The notes: generated by a model not told the origin, from the sequence alone. A DNA stretch of 53,691 nt from a virus (IMGVR_UViG_3300030430_003901:1-53691), one strand, 5' to 3'; numbered from the stretch's first letter, positions 21,510-28,501 are shown. Numbers and translations: made by a program.

Positions 21510-21944
21510 ATAAATTTCATTCAAATTGTTGATAAGTCAGTTCTTGTCTTTGTAAATCGTTGACTATCAAGCAGTTAGATTGTTGATAAATATTTACTTT
21601 TGTTTGCGTAGATTTTGGTTCGTCTGAGGTTACCGAGGGAAGTCTCTTGTGTAAACTCTCTGTTTATATCATGCGTCACGAGGGAAGGACACCCTGAAAC
21701 GACTTGACACACTCTAACAGAGGTAGATTTTCAGCTCTTACAGGGGTAACAGTAAACTTTATATATATGAGGTAGAGACCCAAAAATAAAAACGGCAAAA
21801 AATCAGAGATGCACCTCAAGAAATGCGACCCCCCCAACAAAAAAAATTTGTGTTTTGCTGTATGGCACAGCAGCGTGTCAGGCATATATAACCCAACTAC
21901 TCCAAGTGTCTAAATAAATTTATTATCTTTGTAGAAAAAGAATT
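21510..21944. other. Divergent non-coding region, candidate replication origin
   Basis: About 435 bases without a credible gene, between the leftward and rightward arms. Two TGTTGATAA sequences (21527-21535 and 21581-21589; complement TTATCAACA) differ from the DnaA box TTATCCACA at one base. The first ~100 bases are AT-rich. Further right are a few GC-richer blocks and a run of seven C followed by A-rich sequence (21830-21848). Combined with two phage DnaA domain IV-like proteins, this suggests an origin. No longer repeats are evident. Confidence 0.45.
21924..21931 (+). promoter_or_regulatory. Rightward -7 element (TATCTTTG)
   Basis: A perfect Bacteroidota -7 box 13 bases before the ATG at 21945. 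No TTG stands at the -33 distance, so strength is uncertain. Confidence 0.45.
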
Positions 21945-22145
21945 ATGCATTTTAAAATTCCACCATCAATGCAGGGGTATGAAGTAAAGAACGGCAGACT
22001 AATTAACAATGCTGCTCCGTTACAGACCGGATTACAAACTGCATTAGAACTAAAGAAATCAATGAAGAGAGCAAAGAAGGTTCAAATGATTGCAGAAGGC
22101 AATGAACTAGCAAATGCTAACATAGACTTATTTAAGAAACTATAA
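21945..22145 (+). CDS. Small basic hypothetical protein (66 aa)
   Basis: First gene of the rightward arm. IPPSMQGYEVKNGRLINNAA is followed by a basic helix (ALELKKSMKRAKKVQMIAEG). Transcribed alone between a -7 element and a terminator about 70 bases downstream. Function unknown. Confidence 0.55.
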   Translation: MHFKIPPSMQGYEVKNGRLINNAAPLQTGLQTALELKKSMKRAKKVQMIAEGNELANANIDLFKKL

Positions 22146-22217
22146 TCAATTTTCATATAGTTAGTTGTTTTGATTAGGTAGAGATTGTTTTTAGTAGTGT
22201 TTTGACAATCTTGTAAT

Positions 22218-22246
22218 AAAGGGACCACCTCATAGGTCCCTTTTCC
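22218..22246 (+). terminator. Rho-independent terminator
   Basis: AAAGGGACC, loop ACCTCATA, GGTCCCTTT followed by TCC; a 9-bp stem with a short T-run. It separates the 66-residue gene from the groEL region. Symmetric enough to work weakly in the other direction. Confidence 0.75.
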
Positions 22247-22251
22247 TTTGA

Positions 22252-22358
22252 TATGTGTTAACAATAATATAGTTTGTGTTGACTTTGTGTTGACTTTGTG
22301 TTAACTTTTTTTTACTTAACTAACTGATAATCAATTACTTAATAATATTTGTGTTAAC
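22252..22358 (+). repeat. 11-bp TTTGTGTTRAC repeats upstream of groEL
   Basis: Three perfect tandem units (22273-22305: TTTGTGTTGAC twice, then TTTGTGTTAAC), one copy with one mismatch at 22252-22262 and a fourth unit at 22348-22358. The 11-bp period keeps copies on one DNA face. Likely a regulatory protein-binding array; an origin iteron role is also possible. The 22146-22495 gap otherwise holds the terminator, an AG repeat near 22411 and a -7 box. Confidence 0.65.
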
Positions 22359-22464
22359 TTTACAACTTAAAGGGGGTCATAGACGGAAATAAAATATAAT
22401 GTAATATAAAAGAGAGAGAGAGTATAAAGAATAAAACTTAACACTCAACACAAAAAAAAATTAT

Positions 22465-22472
22465 TATCTTTG
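22465..22472 (+). promoter_or_regulatory. groEL -7 element (TATCTTTG)
   Basis: A -7 box 24 bases before the groEL ATG, downstream of the 11-bp repeats. The -33 position lacks TTG, which could mean activator dependence. Confidence 0.5.
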
Positions 22473-22495
22473 CATAATAATTAAATGCAATATTA

Positions 22496-24097
22496 ATGAA
22501 TCCAAAAGAACTACACTTCGATAGTGATGGACGAAATAAACTGCTTAGTGGAATTACGAAAATAGCGAAAGCAGTTAAGTCTACTTTAGGTCCACAAGGA
22601 AACACAGTCTTAATAGAATCACAAGAACATACAGGAGGAATTACTGTGACGAAAGATGGAGTAACAGTTGCTAAATCAATAAACCTGTTGGACTCAGTTG
22701 AGAATCTTGCAGTAAGAATAATGAAAGAAGCCGCAGATAAAACCGCAACCTCAGCCGGTGATGGAACTACAACTGCTATAGTATTAACTGAATCTTTAGT
22801 TGCTCATGGTCTACAACACTTTAATGACCAAGTCACAAATAGAACTGAAGTATTAAAATTATTGCAGAGTGAATGTGATAATATAATTAAAAGACTAAAG
22901 AAGGATTCAAAAAAAATAACAGGCAAGAAACTAAAAGATGTTGCGGTCATCTCAGCAAACAATGACGATAAGATTGGTAATTTAATTTACAAGGTTTATA
23001 GTGAGGTTGGTAAAGATGGTATAGTAACGGTTGAGAAATCAAAGAACCATGAAACTTATTATGAAACCACACAGGGAATGAAAATAGATAGAGGATATAG
23101 TTCACCTTTATTTATAAACAATCAAAAACATGATGAGTGTATTTATGAAGACATAAAAGTTTTAGTAGCCGATGCAGAGATATCAAACATACTACAAATT
23201 GAAAATGCACTAAAGCCACTAATAAATAAAAAAGAAAAACTATTAATCATTGCACCATGCACAACTCAGTTTACAAATACTCTTGCTGCGAATGTAATGA
23301 AGAATGGTCTAAAGCTTGTAAGCATAGCACCTCCTGAGTTTGGTTACAGACAACATGAACTTATGCAAGATATTGCTTTGTCAGTTGGTGCAACATATTT
23401 TAGCGAGAAGACAGGTGACGATTTAAGTCTCATCCGCTATGACGACTTGGGTCATTGTGCCAAGGTGATAGTTGGTCGTGATTCTACAGTCGTCATAAAA
23501 GATGAGCATGATAAAAAATCTTCTGAGATAAAAGATAGAGTAGATGAACTTTGGGTTGCATATGAAAACTCAAAAAGAAAAGAAGATAAATCATTTATAC
23601 AAAAAAGAATAGCTTCACTAACCGGAGGTATAGGTGTTATGTTTGTGGGAGGCAACACAGACTTAGAACAGAAAGAACTATACGATAGAGTGGACGATGC
23701 AGTTTGTGCTGTGAAGTCAGCTTTGGAAGAGGGTATACTTCCGGGTGGTGGACTTAGCTTATATCATTTAGGGAATGAATATGAAGTAGCAACTATAGAT
23801 GAAGAAAATTTAGAAAAAAAAATTGCTTACGCAATTTTAGCAAAAGCTCTACAATCTCCCTTAGAACAAATACTTTCCAACGCAGGATATGATAATGTTT
23901 ATCTTGGAAAGAAAACAGAAAAGAACGAAGGGTTCGATGTTAAGAATGAGAGATGGGGAAATATGTATGACATGGGAATCATTGACCCTATGAAAGTAAC
24001 AAGGTCAGCTTTGCAAAACGCAATAAGCGTTGCTGTAACTTTACTTTCAACCAACGCAATAGTAACTATTAAAAGAAAACAAGATGCCAATATTTAA
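22496..24097 (+). CDS. groEL: Chaperonin GroEL (phage-encoded)
   Basis: 533 residues, near full length. STLGPQGNTVLI and TKDGVTVAKSI near the N-terminus, ATSAGDGTTTAIVL (ATP-binding GDGTTT), GGIGVMFVGG and EGILPGGGLSL are all present, so the equatorial ATPase site is intact. The Gly-Gly-Met tail of host GroEL is absent: it ends TIKRKQDANI. The sequence is clearly divergent from typical bacterial GroEL in the apical domain. Role: folding of phage proteins, probably the capsid protein. groES follows 250 bases downstream after two tiny genes, the reverse of the bacterial order. Confidence 0.96.
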   Translation: MNPKELHFDSDGRNKLLSGITKIAKAVKSTLGPQGNTVLIESQEHTGGITVTKDGVTVAKSINLLDSVENLAVRIMKEAADKTATSAGDGTTTAIVLTESLVAHGLQHFNDQVTNRTEVLKLLQSECDNIIKRLKKDSKKITGKKLKDVAVISANNDDKIGNLIYKVYSEVGKDGIVTVEKSKNHETYYETTQGMKIDRGYSSPLFINNQKHDECIYEDIKVLVADAEISNILQIENALKPLINKKEKLLIIAPCTTQFTNTLAANVMKNGLKLVSIAPPEFGYRQHELMQDIALSVGATYFSEKTGDDLSLIRYDDLGHCAKVIVGRDSTVVIKDEHDKKSSEIKDRVDELWVAYENSKRKEDKSFIQKRIASLTGGIGVMFVGGNTDLEQKELYDRVDDAVCAVKSALEEGILPGGGLSLYHLGNEYEVATIDEENLEKKIAYAILAKALQSPLEQILSNAGYDNVYLGKKTEKNEGFDVKNERWGNMYDMGIIDPMKVTRSALQNAISVAVTLLSTNAIVTIKRKQDANI

Positions 24098-24221
24098 TCA
24101 CACATTTGAAGCTTTTCATAAAAGAGAAAAAGAGATAGAGGATGCAAAAAAGCTTTTGCTAAAAAACGGTTATAAAGTACAAAAATTAAAAAAGCATGAA
24201 CTGTCCACATTGCAATACTGA
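24084..24221 (+). CDS. Tiny basic protein between groEL and groES (45 aa)
   Basis: ATG overlaps the end of groEL by 14 bases. A charged helix (FHKREKEIEDAKKLLLKNGY) then KVQKLKKHEL. It overlaps the next gene by 26 bases. Unrecognised; conserved packing between the two chaperonin genes supports it being real. Confidence 0.5.
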   Translation: MPIFNHTFEAFHKREKEIEDAKKLLLKNGYKVQKLKKHELSTLQY

Positions 24222-24351
24222 AATAATTTGGGGAGGCGACCATAGCTATGAAGACTTTGCAATTGATGATGAAGACGGTATAGTAAGCAACTATACTTGT
24301 CCTAATGATGATTGTCAAGTAGAACTTATAGAAATCTATAACGCTATATGA
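24196..24351 (+). CDS. Tiny zinc-ribbon protein (51 aa)
   Basis: Two Cys pairs, MNCPHCNTEI and YTCPNDDCQVEL, form a CxxC...CxxxxC zinc ribbon around an acidic middle. Stop overlaps the groES start (ATGA). Function unknown; translationally coupled to groES. Confidence 0.6.
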   Translation: MNCPHCNTEIIWGGDHSYEDFAIDDEDGIVSNYTCPNDDCQVELIEIYNAI

Positions 24352-24605
24352 AACCTATATCAAAATATATTTTACTCAACCACATAGAAGAAGAAGTAAA
24401 AACTGAATCCGGTATATTGTTAAGTGGAGACGAAGCTAACAAAAGAAGATACCATAAAGGCAAAGTCGTATCAGTTGGAGAAGAAGTAAATGCCATCGCT
24501 AAAGATGATGTAGTTTACTATGACCATCGAGGTGCACATACTTTGATTATAGAAGGTATTCAGATTACTGTTATTCAGGAGAGGGATGTAGTAATTGTTT
24601 TATAA
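24348..24605 (+). CDS. groES: Co-chaperonin GroES (phage-encoded)
   Basis: 85 residues, slightly shorter than host GroES. The N-terminal strand KPISKYILLNHIEEEVKTES is followed by GILLSGDEANKRRYHKGKVV, the mobile-loop region, then SVGEEV, DDVVYYDHRGAHTLIIEG and the C-terminal VIQERDVVIVL strand. Role: lid for the phage or host GroEL chamber. Its 3' end overlaps a convergent gene by 35 bases. Confidence 0.88.
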   Translation: MKPISKYILLNHIEEEVKTESGILLSGDEANKRRYHKGKVVSVGEEVNAIAKDDVVYYDHRGAHTLIIEGIQITVIQERDVVIVL

Positions 24606-24969
24606 AGTTTCTATATAGTTTATCCGTATATACTTTATCAGAAAAAGAAGTAGTAGGTATTACCTCACCATTTAGTTTTTTATATACAGAACTTAAAACT
24701 CTTTTTGATTTGAATGATAGTTGATACTTTGCTCGATGCTTACCAACTCTTTTTCTAAATACTTCTATCCACCCCTGCTGTCTTAATCTTTCAAATCTTG
24801 ATTTGTCCCAACTTAATAGTTCGTTAAACTCTTGAAAGTTTTCTTTAGAAAACCTACCTTCAGATTTTAAGAACAATAACATTTCCAAATCTGATGTAGT
24901 TAAATTATATTTCTTTTTGATGAAGTATCTGACCACACGCCAATACTTTAAATAGTCTTCAGATTGCAT
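24571..24969 (-). CDS. MarR-like winged-helix DNA-binding protein
   Basis: 132 residues from the ATG at 24969; the longer frame begins with TTG (24996). YNLTTSDLEMLLFLKSEGRF gives the first helices of a winged helix, FNELLSWDKSRFERLRQQGW the recognition region, and AKYQLSFKSKRVLSSVYKKL the wing and following helix. It is the only leftward gene in the right arm and has its own -7 box (TATCTTTG on the minus strand near 25000), back to back with the small-protein cluster. Probably a regulator of the late genes or of itself. Confidence 0.6.
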   Translation of the reverse strand: MQSEDYLKYWRVVRYFIKKKYNLTTSDLEMLLFLKSEGRFSKENFQEFNELLSWDKSRFERLRQQGWIEVFRKRVGKHRAKYQLSFKSKRVLSSVYKKLNGEVIPTTSFSDKVYTDKLYRNFIKQLLHPSPE

Positions 24970-25007
24970 TAAATTAAATTTAGTAAATTTGTACAAAGAT
25001 AAATATT

Positions 25008-25256
25008 ATGCCGGACTCTGATAAAGATAAAAAGAAAGAAGACAAGAAAGAAGAAAAAAAATCTACCCTTCAAGAAAGGCTTGATGCTATAGAGGCTGCA
25101 AAAAATTTAGCTATTAAAAATATTAATGCGAGGATTGCCACCGATGAGCCTAATAATACTTATAAAAGAAAACCAACCAAAATGCGTAAATTGGTAGGGT
25201 TAAAAAAATTCAAAGGCTTCAAAGGCGGAGGTAAAGAAAAACAAGAAGTAGTCTAA
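25008..25256 (+). CDS. Lysine-rich small protein (82 aa)
   Basis: Starts with a D/K/E alternating low-complexity segment, then a helix (LQERLDAIEAAKNLAIKNIN) and a basic Gly-rich tail (KKFKGFKGGGKEKQEVV). First of a cluster of tiny basic genes. Probably a minor virion or DNA-compacting protein (inference). Confidence 0.5.
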   Translation: MPDSDKDKKKEDKKEEKKSTLQERLDAIEAAKNLAIKNINARIATDEPNNTYKRKPTKMRKLVGLKKFKGFKGGGKEKQEVV

Positions 25257-25423
25257 TGTCTAAAAGAAAAAGCAAAAAGAAAGGAAATAAAATTTGCCCT
25301 GCAGGGATAGCTTGGGCAAAAAGAACTTTTGATAGATACCCGTCTGCATACGCAAACATGGCGGCAAGTAAATATTGCAAAGACCCAAACTATGCTAAAG
25401 GTGCAAAAAAGAAAAAGAAATAA
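25256..25423 (+). CDS. Small basic protein, KICPAGxAWAKRxF family (55 aa)
   Basis: TAATG overlap with the preceding stop. ICPAGIAWAKRTFDRYPSAY, then AASKYCKDPNYAKG and a poly-Lys tail. The pattern CPxGIAxAKRxFxxYPSAYAN...C is a recurrent tiny protein of marine and Bacteroidota phages, likely a virion component. Two Cys could bind metal. Confidence 0.6.
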   Translation: MSKRKSKKKGNKICPAGIAWAKRTFDRYPSAYANMAASKYCKDPNYAKGAKKKKK

Positions 25424-25425
25424 TT

Positions 25426-25638
25426 ATGAGTAATAAATGTAAAGTCTTAATTTTAGGAGAGAAGAAAGCTTATGCTGATAATGAAGAAAAAAGAAATCAA
25501 CAGATTCAGCAAATAAAAGATTGTAGAAAACAAAAGTTCGAGACATTCAAACAAAAATTTAACAAAGGTTTGAAGGATGTAAAAGGAATAGTAACGGGAG
25601 ATAAAAAAATTGGTGTATTGGATAATAAAAAAAAATAA
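25426..25638 (+). CDS. Small basic helical protein (70 aa)
   Basis: A helix rich in Lys/Gln (EKRNQQIQQIKDCRKQKFET) then a basic C-terminus. Two bases after the previous stop. Unrecognised member of the small-protein cluster. Confidence 0.45.
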   Translation: MSNKCKVLILGEKKAYADNEEKRNQQIQQIKDCRKQKFETFKQKFNKGLKDVKGIVTGDKKIGVLDNKKK

Positions 25639-25640
25639 CT

Positions 25641-25766
25641 ATGGATAAAAGTTTAAGGTCAGTAGTGTCTCAATTAAAGAAAGCATCTAAGATGCATTTG
25701 GCACAATCTAAAATAATTGAAAAGCATATCAAGGATATGCAAAAAATGTCAAAGAAAAAAAAGTGA
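25641..25766 (+). CDS. Tiny basic helical protein (41 aa)
   Basis: MDKSLRSVVSQLKKASKMHL followed by a His/Lys-rich helix and a poly-Lys end. Packed two bases after the previous stop and overlapped by the next gene (GTGA). Unrecognised. Confidence 0.45.
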   Translation: MDKSLRSVVSQLKKASKMHLAQSKIIEKHIKDMQKMSKKKK

Positions 25767-25891
25767 TAGATATTTCAATATATAAAAAACCTAATATTAT
25801 TGAACAAAGAATATTAGAACTTAAATTGAAACATCCATTATCACCAAAAGAAAAAATTAAATTACAAAAACTACAACAGAGTTATGAGTAA
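25763..25891 (+). CDS. Tiny protein, GTG start (42 aa)
   Basis: GTG overlaps the preceding TGA. ISIYKKPNIIEQRILELKLK, then HPLSPKEKIKLQKLQQ, a helix-turn pattern. Overlaps the next ATG by 8 bases. The start codon choice rests only on packing. Confidence 0.4.
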   Translation: MIDISIYKKPNIIEQRILELKLKHPLSPKEKIKLQKLQQSYE

Positions 25892-26018
25892 ATTAAAAAA
25901 GCCAAGAAAGAAAAAAGGAGGCTTAGGTATGCAAAGCGTTATATATGGATTAGACAATAATCCAAACATAACTGCTGCTGACCCTAAAGCTAAATTTATA
26001 GCAAAAAAAAATAAATAA
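25884..26018 (+). CDS. Tiny basic protein (44 aa)
   Basis: A basic start (KLKKPRKKKGGLG) followed by MQSVIYGLDNNPNITAADPK and a Lys-rich end. Looks like an unstructured nucleic-acid or virion-binding peptide; no family assigned. Confidence 0.45.
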   Translation: MSKLKKPRKKKGGLGMQSVIYGLDNNPNITAADPKAKFIAKKNK

Positions 26019-26035
26019 ATATTAATAATAAAGTT

Positions 26036-26176
26036 ATGCCAACAGTAACAGTAAACGGAAAGAAAAAAGTATTCCCATACAACGCAGTAGGTAAAGCACA
26101 AGCTGATGCTTTTGCAAAACTACATGGAGGAAAAAAGAAAGACAACCCGGGCTACTACACAGAAAAAAATATGTAG
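26036..26176 (+). CDS. Tiny basic protein (46 aa)
   Basis: MPTVTVNGKKKVFPYNAVGK, then a helix AQADAFAKLHGGKKKDNPGY. The FPYNAxGKAxADAxAKLHGGKK pattern recurs as a small protein in phages with this kind of cluster. Function unknown. Confidence 0.5.
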   Translation: MPTVTVNGKKKVFPYNAVGKAQADAFAKLHGGKKKDNPGYYTEKNM

Positions 26177-26181
26177 CAACC

Positions 26182-26424
26182 ATGGGGGAACTCAAAAAGT
26201 GGAGAGAACAGAAGTGGGTTCGTATAGGAACCGATGGTTCTATTCTTGGTGCATGTGGAACGAGCAAGAATAAAAAGAACCCTGACCGGTGTTTGCCTTT
26301 AGCGAAAGCAAAGTCAATGACAAAAGCTGAAAGAGCCGCCACAGCTAAAAAGAAAAAAAGAGAAGGCGGAAGTAGAAGACAGTTTGTAAGTAACACAAGT
26401 GCCGGAAGAGTTAGAAACGCATAG
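26182..26424 (+). CDS. Small basic protein, DUF6321-like (80 aa)
   Basis: KWVRIGTDGSILGACGTSK, NPDRCLPLAKAKSMTKAERA and the end GGSRRQFVSNTSA match a family of short basic proteins of marine phages (pattern KWVRIxTDGxIxGxCGT, RCLP, SMTKxERAATAxKKK). Probably packaged in the virion; mechanism unknown. Confidence 0.65.
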   Translation: MGELKKWREQKWVRIGTDGSILGACGTSKNKKNPDRCLPLAKAKSMTKAERAATAKKKKREGGSRRQFVSNTSAGRVRNA

Positions 26425-26539
26425 CGAGGATTGGTATGTTTCACAGTACAATCGAAACAGAGACAGTAAAGATTGGGTGAAAAATTATAATGAGTTCAAA
26501 CAACTCATGAAATCTTTAAGTAAAAGAGATGGCAGATAA
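26399..26539 (+). CDS. Tiny protein, GTG start (46 aa)
   Basis: Starts in another frame inside the previous gene and overlaps the next by 11 bases. EELETHSEDWYVSQYNRNRD and an EFKQLMKSLSKRDGR helix. Unlike its neighbours it is not dominated by lysine. Supported by exact tiling only. Confidence 0.4.
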   Translation: MPEELETHSEDWYVSQYNRNRDSKDWVKNYNEFKQLMKSLSKRDGR

Positions 26540-26819
26540 ATCTAAAATGAAATGTAATGTTGTTGTAAAAAGCGACAGAGCAGGTAAAAAGAAAATGGTC
26601 AAAGCTTGTGAGGGAGGTAAAGAAAAACTCATACACTTCGGAGCTACAGGTTATGGTCATAATTATTCTGCTGCTGCAAGAAAAAGTTTTAGAGCTAGAC
26701 ATAAATGTGGTAGTGCCAAATCAAAACTAACAGCAAGGTATTGGGCTTGTAAAACTTTATGGTCCGGACCGGGTGGAAGCAAGAAGTCTTCTCCGAAAAA
26801 TAGGCAAGGAAAATATTAG
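26529..26819 (+). CDS. Small basic protein, DUF5754-like (96 aa)
   Basis: KEKLIHFGATGYGHNYS, then ARKSFRARHKCGSAKSKLTA, RYWACKTLW and a basic tail. KSFRARHxC...KxxARYWxCxxW is the signature of a family shared by phages and some giant viruses, generally linked to virions. The Cys/His set could bind zinc. Confidence 0.7.
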   Translation: MADKSKMKCNVVVKSDRAGKKKMVKACEGGKEKLIHFGATGYGHNYSAAARKSFRARHKCGSAKSKLTARYWACKTLWSGPGGSKKSSPKNRQGKY

Positions 26820-26827
26820 TATATTTG
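26820..26827 (+). promoter_or_regulatory. Rightward -7 element (TATATTTG)
   Basis: A -7 consensus 27 bases before the ATG at 26855, starting at the base after the previous stop. No clear -33. Confidence 0.4.
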
Positions 26828-26854
26828 TAAAATAAACTTTTTAAAAAATTAGAA

Positions 26855-27070
26855 ATGAAACATCAAGGTTATAACGCAAGACTAGACGAATCAATCGGTA
26901 ACAAAGATAAAGGTCCTAAAAGCCAAAGCTTAAAAGACCGTAGAGACGAGTCTAAAGGCGAATCAAAACATTTGACAGGTCACGCTTATTCAGGAGACCA
27001 CTCAATGAAAGAAGATAAGCACTATCCAAAAGATGTCCACGGACACTTAGGTAGTTTAATTAGTAAATAA
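26855..27070 (+). CDS. Small hydrophilic protein (71 aa)
   Basis: Very polar, His/Lys/Asp-rich (GPKSQSLKDRRDESKGESKH, HAYSGDHSMKEDKHYPKDVH), likely disordered until bound. Virion-associated small protein by context. Confidence 0.5.
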   Translation: MKHQGYNARLDESIGNKDKGPKSQSLKDRRDESKGESKHLTGHAYSGDHSMKEDKHYPKDVHGHLGSLISK

Positions 27071-27072
27071 TT

Positions 27073-27267
27073 ATGGCTGAAAAAAAAGGCTTAGGCGAAA
27101 TGATTAGCAAAGATAATCAGGGAAAGTTCACGGCATGGGCGAAAAAGAATATGCCGGGTAAATCTGTGTGTGCGGCAGCAAGTGCTGTTATGAAGAACAA
27201 AGATAAATACAAAGCACCTGTAGTCAAGATGGCTAACTTTGCTAAGAATTTCGGTTGTAAAAAATAA
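27073..27267 (+). CDS. Small basic protein (64 aa)
   Basis: GKFTAWAKKNMPGKSVCAAA, then VMKNKDKYKAPVVKMANFAK and FGCKK. Two Cys and an amphipathic helix pattern. Related in style to the KICPAG protein at 25256 and part of the same cluster. Confidence 0.5.
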   Translation: MAEKKGLGEMISKDNQGKFTAWAKKNMPGKSVCAAASAVMKNKDKYKAPVVKMANFAKNFGCKK

Positions 27268-27272
27268 TTATT

Positions 27273-27413
27273 ATGGGAAAATTATTAGTAAAGTTAGGCT
27301 ATTGGATTCAGAAAGTTTGGTGTAAGTTATTATGCAAGTGGAATTGGTTGATATCAAAACTTATAGTTGATGTCAAGGATTGTCCTGTAGCAGAATGCTT
27401 GTGTAAAAAATAA
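27273..27413 (+). CDS. Tiny Cys/Trp-rich hydrophobic protein (46 aa)
   Basis: MGKLLVKLGYWIQKVWCKLL followed by CKWNWLISKLIVDVKDC and AECLCKK. Hydrophobic, amphipathic with four Cys; could associate with a membrane. Unrecognised. Confidence 0.45.
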   Translation: MGKLLVKLGYWIQKVWCKLLCKWNWLISKLIVDVKDCPVAECLCKK

Positions 27414-27426
27414 TTATCTTTGTGCT

Positions 27427-27630
27427 ATGATATTGAATGGTAAATATAAAAAACCTTTACCTTACAAATCACCAAGAGCCTCAAGAGGACTTGGAGATAC
27501 AATAGAAAAATTTACAACTGCAACCGGAATCAAAAAAGTAGTTGATACAATTAGTGAAGCTACAGGAACTGATTGCGGATGCGGACAAAGACGGGATACT
27601 CTGAACAGGATATTCCCTTATAAAAGATAA
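27427..27630 (+). CDS. Small conserved phage protein (67 aa)
   Basis: GLGDTIEKFTTATGIKKVVD, then TGTDCGCGQRRDTLNRIFPY and a KR end. The GLGDxIxxxTxxTGIKKxVxxx...DCGCxxRxxxLNxxFPY pattern recurs in Bacteroidota phages near virion genes. Function unknown. A TATCTTTG box overlaps its immediate leader, too close to the ATG to be its promoter. Confidence 0.6.
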   Translation: MILNGKYKKPLPYKSPRASRGLGDTIEKFTTATGIKKVVDTISEATGTDCGCGQRRDTLNRIFPYKR

Positions 27631-27635
27631 AAGAA

Positions 27636-28148
27636 ATGGGATATTTAAAAAATACAATTAATGTTCAACACGCACAAGCACCGTTGGTGACTACTTTTGG
27701 GGATAGTCCAATAGTGGACCAAACCACAAAGAGTGTTGAGCTTACAATCAGTTCAGTAGTAAATGCAGATAGAAAAATATTTTGTGCTCCGTCTGTAGGA
27801 ACAGATAATTTACTACAAGCCGGTATCAAACCCGGAATGGTAATTATAAATGCAAACGGCTTTGGAAGAGAAATTGAAACTGTAGCTGATGATTTTATTA
27901 TTGTAAACACATCAGGTAACTTTTTTACAAATCAAAAAATATTTGCTTACGCAGCAAAAACGGATGGTGTTTTAGTTTATATTGGACAATGTGGTGCAGA
28001 TGCAGATATAGAAGTTGAAACAGCAGGAGGAGAAACAGTAAACTTTAAGTTTGCACAAGATGCGGCTCCACAAATATTACCTGTGCAAGTTGTAAAAGTA
28101 AACTCTGTAGCAGGTGCAGTAGGTAGCTCAGTTTTATATCTATTTTAA
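27636..28148 (+). CDS. Putative virion decoration or minor structural protein (170 aa)
   Basis: Beta-rich (VELTISSVVNADRKIFCAPS, GMVIINANGFGREIETVADD, GETVNFKFAQDAAPQILPVQ) with a Gly/Ala/Val-rich composition typical of head decoration or small tail proteins. Assigned by composition and neighbours only. Confidence 0.4.
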   Translation: MGYLKNTINVQHAQAPLVTTFGDSPIVDQTTKSVELTISSVVNADRKIFCAPSVGTDNLLQAGIKPGMVIINANGFGREIETVADDFIIVNTSGNFFTNQKIFAYAAKTDGVLVYIGQCGADADIEVETAGGETVNFKFAQDAAPQILPVQVVKVNSVAGAVGSSVLYLF

Positions 28149-28149
28149 A

Positions 28150-28236
28150 ATGAATTATTGGACAGCAGATAACACTACAGGAATTGAAGAATTAGAAGTA
28201 ACATATGAAGTAGTGTCATGCAATTCGAAGATTTAA
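28150..28236 (+). CDS. Tiny acidic protein (28 aa)
   Basis: MNYWTADNTTGIEELEVTYE and a short end. It overlaps the next ORF by 19 bases. At this length coding cannot be proven; included because it tiles the gap exactly. Confidence 0.3.
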   Translation: MNYWTADNTTGIEELEVTYEVVSCNSKI

Positions 28237-28376
28237 AACTTTACGGAATCAACTCTAGCGTCTTCGCAATATCTTTTACTGAGATAGAAATGGCATTGAA
28301 AATTATCCTCCTTATAGCAACCATCGTTTACACAGTCCAAAAAATTTACAACAATTCAAAGAAAGATAAGTCTTAG
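28218..28376 (+). CDS. Small membrane protein (52 aa)
   Basis: One predicted transmembrane helix (MALKIILLIATIVYTVQKIY) with a polar N-terminus and a Lys-rich cytoplasmic-type C-terminus. It lies upstream of the lysis genes and could be an accessory lysis protein; not proven. Confidence 0.5.
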   Translation: MQFEDLKLYGINSSVFAISFTEIEMALKIILLIATIVYTVQKIYNNSKKDKS

Positions 28377-28501
28377 TGGCTAAAAGAATTACATTCCTTT
28401 ATTCTTTTCGGCACAAAAAAAAGAGACCCGGGGTTCATTCTAAGAACGCAAGTCGGAGTCAAACAGCCTATAAAAAAAAATATAGAGGTCAAGGAAGATG
28501 A
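28376..28501 (+). CDS. Tiny very basic protein, GTG start (41 aa)
   Basis: FRHKKKRPGVHSKNASRSQT, then YKKKYRGQGR. The KRPGVHxK...YxKxYRGQGR pattern is a recurrent tiny phage protein. GTG overlaps the previous TAG and the stop overlaps the next ATG (ATGA). Confidence 0.55.
   Translation: MAKRITFLYSFRHKKKRPGVHSKNASRSQTAYKKKYRGQGR

Noticed and set aside
24970-24996. Extended start of the winged-helix protein
   Set aside because: It begins with TTG inside the promoter box; the ATG at 24969 is better placed.
27415-27422. TATCTTTG as promoter for the gene at 27427
   Set aside because: Only four bases separate it from the ATG, too close for a transcript start upstream of the codon, and -33 is not at the proper distance.
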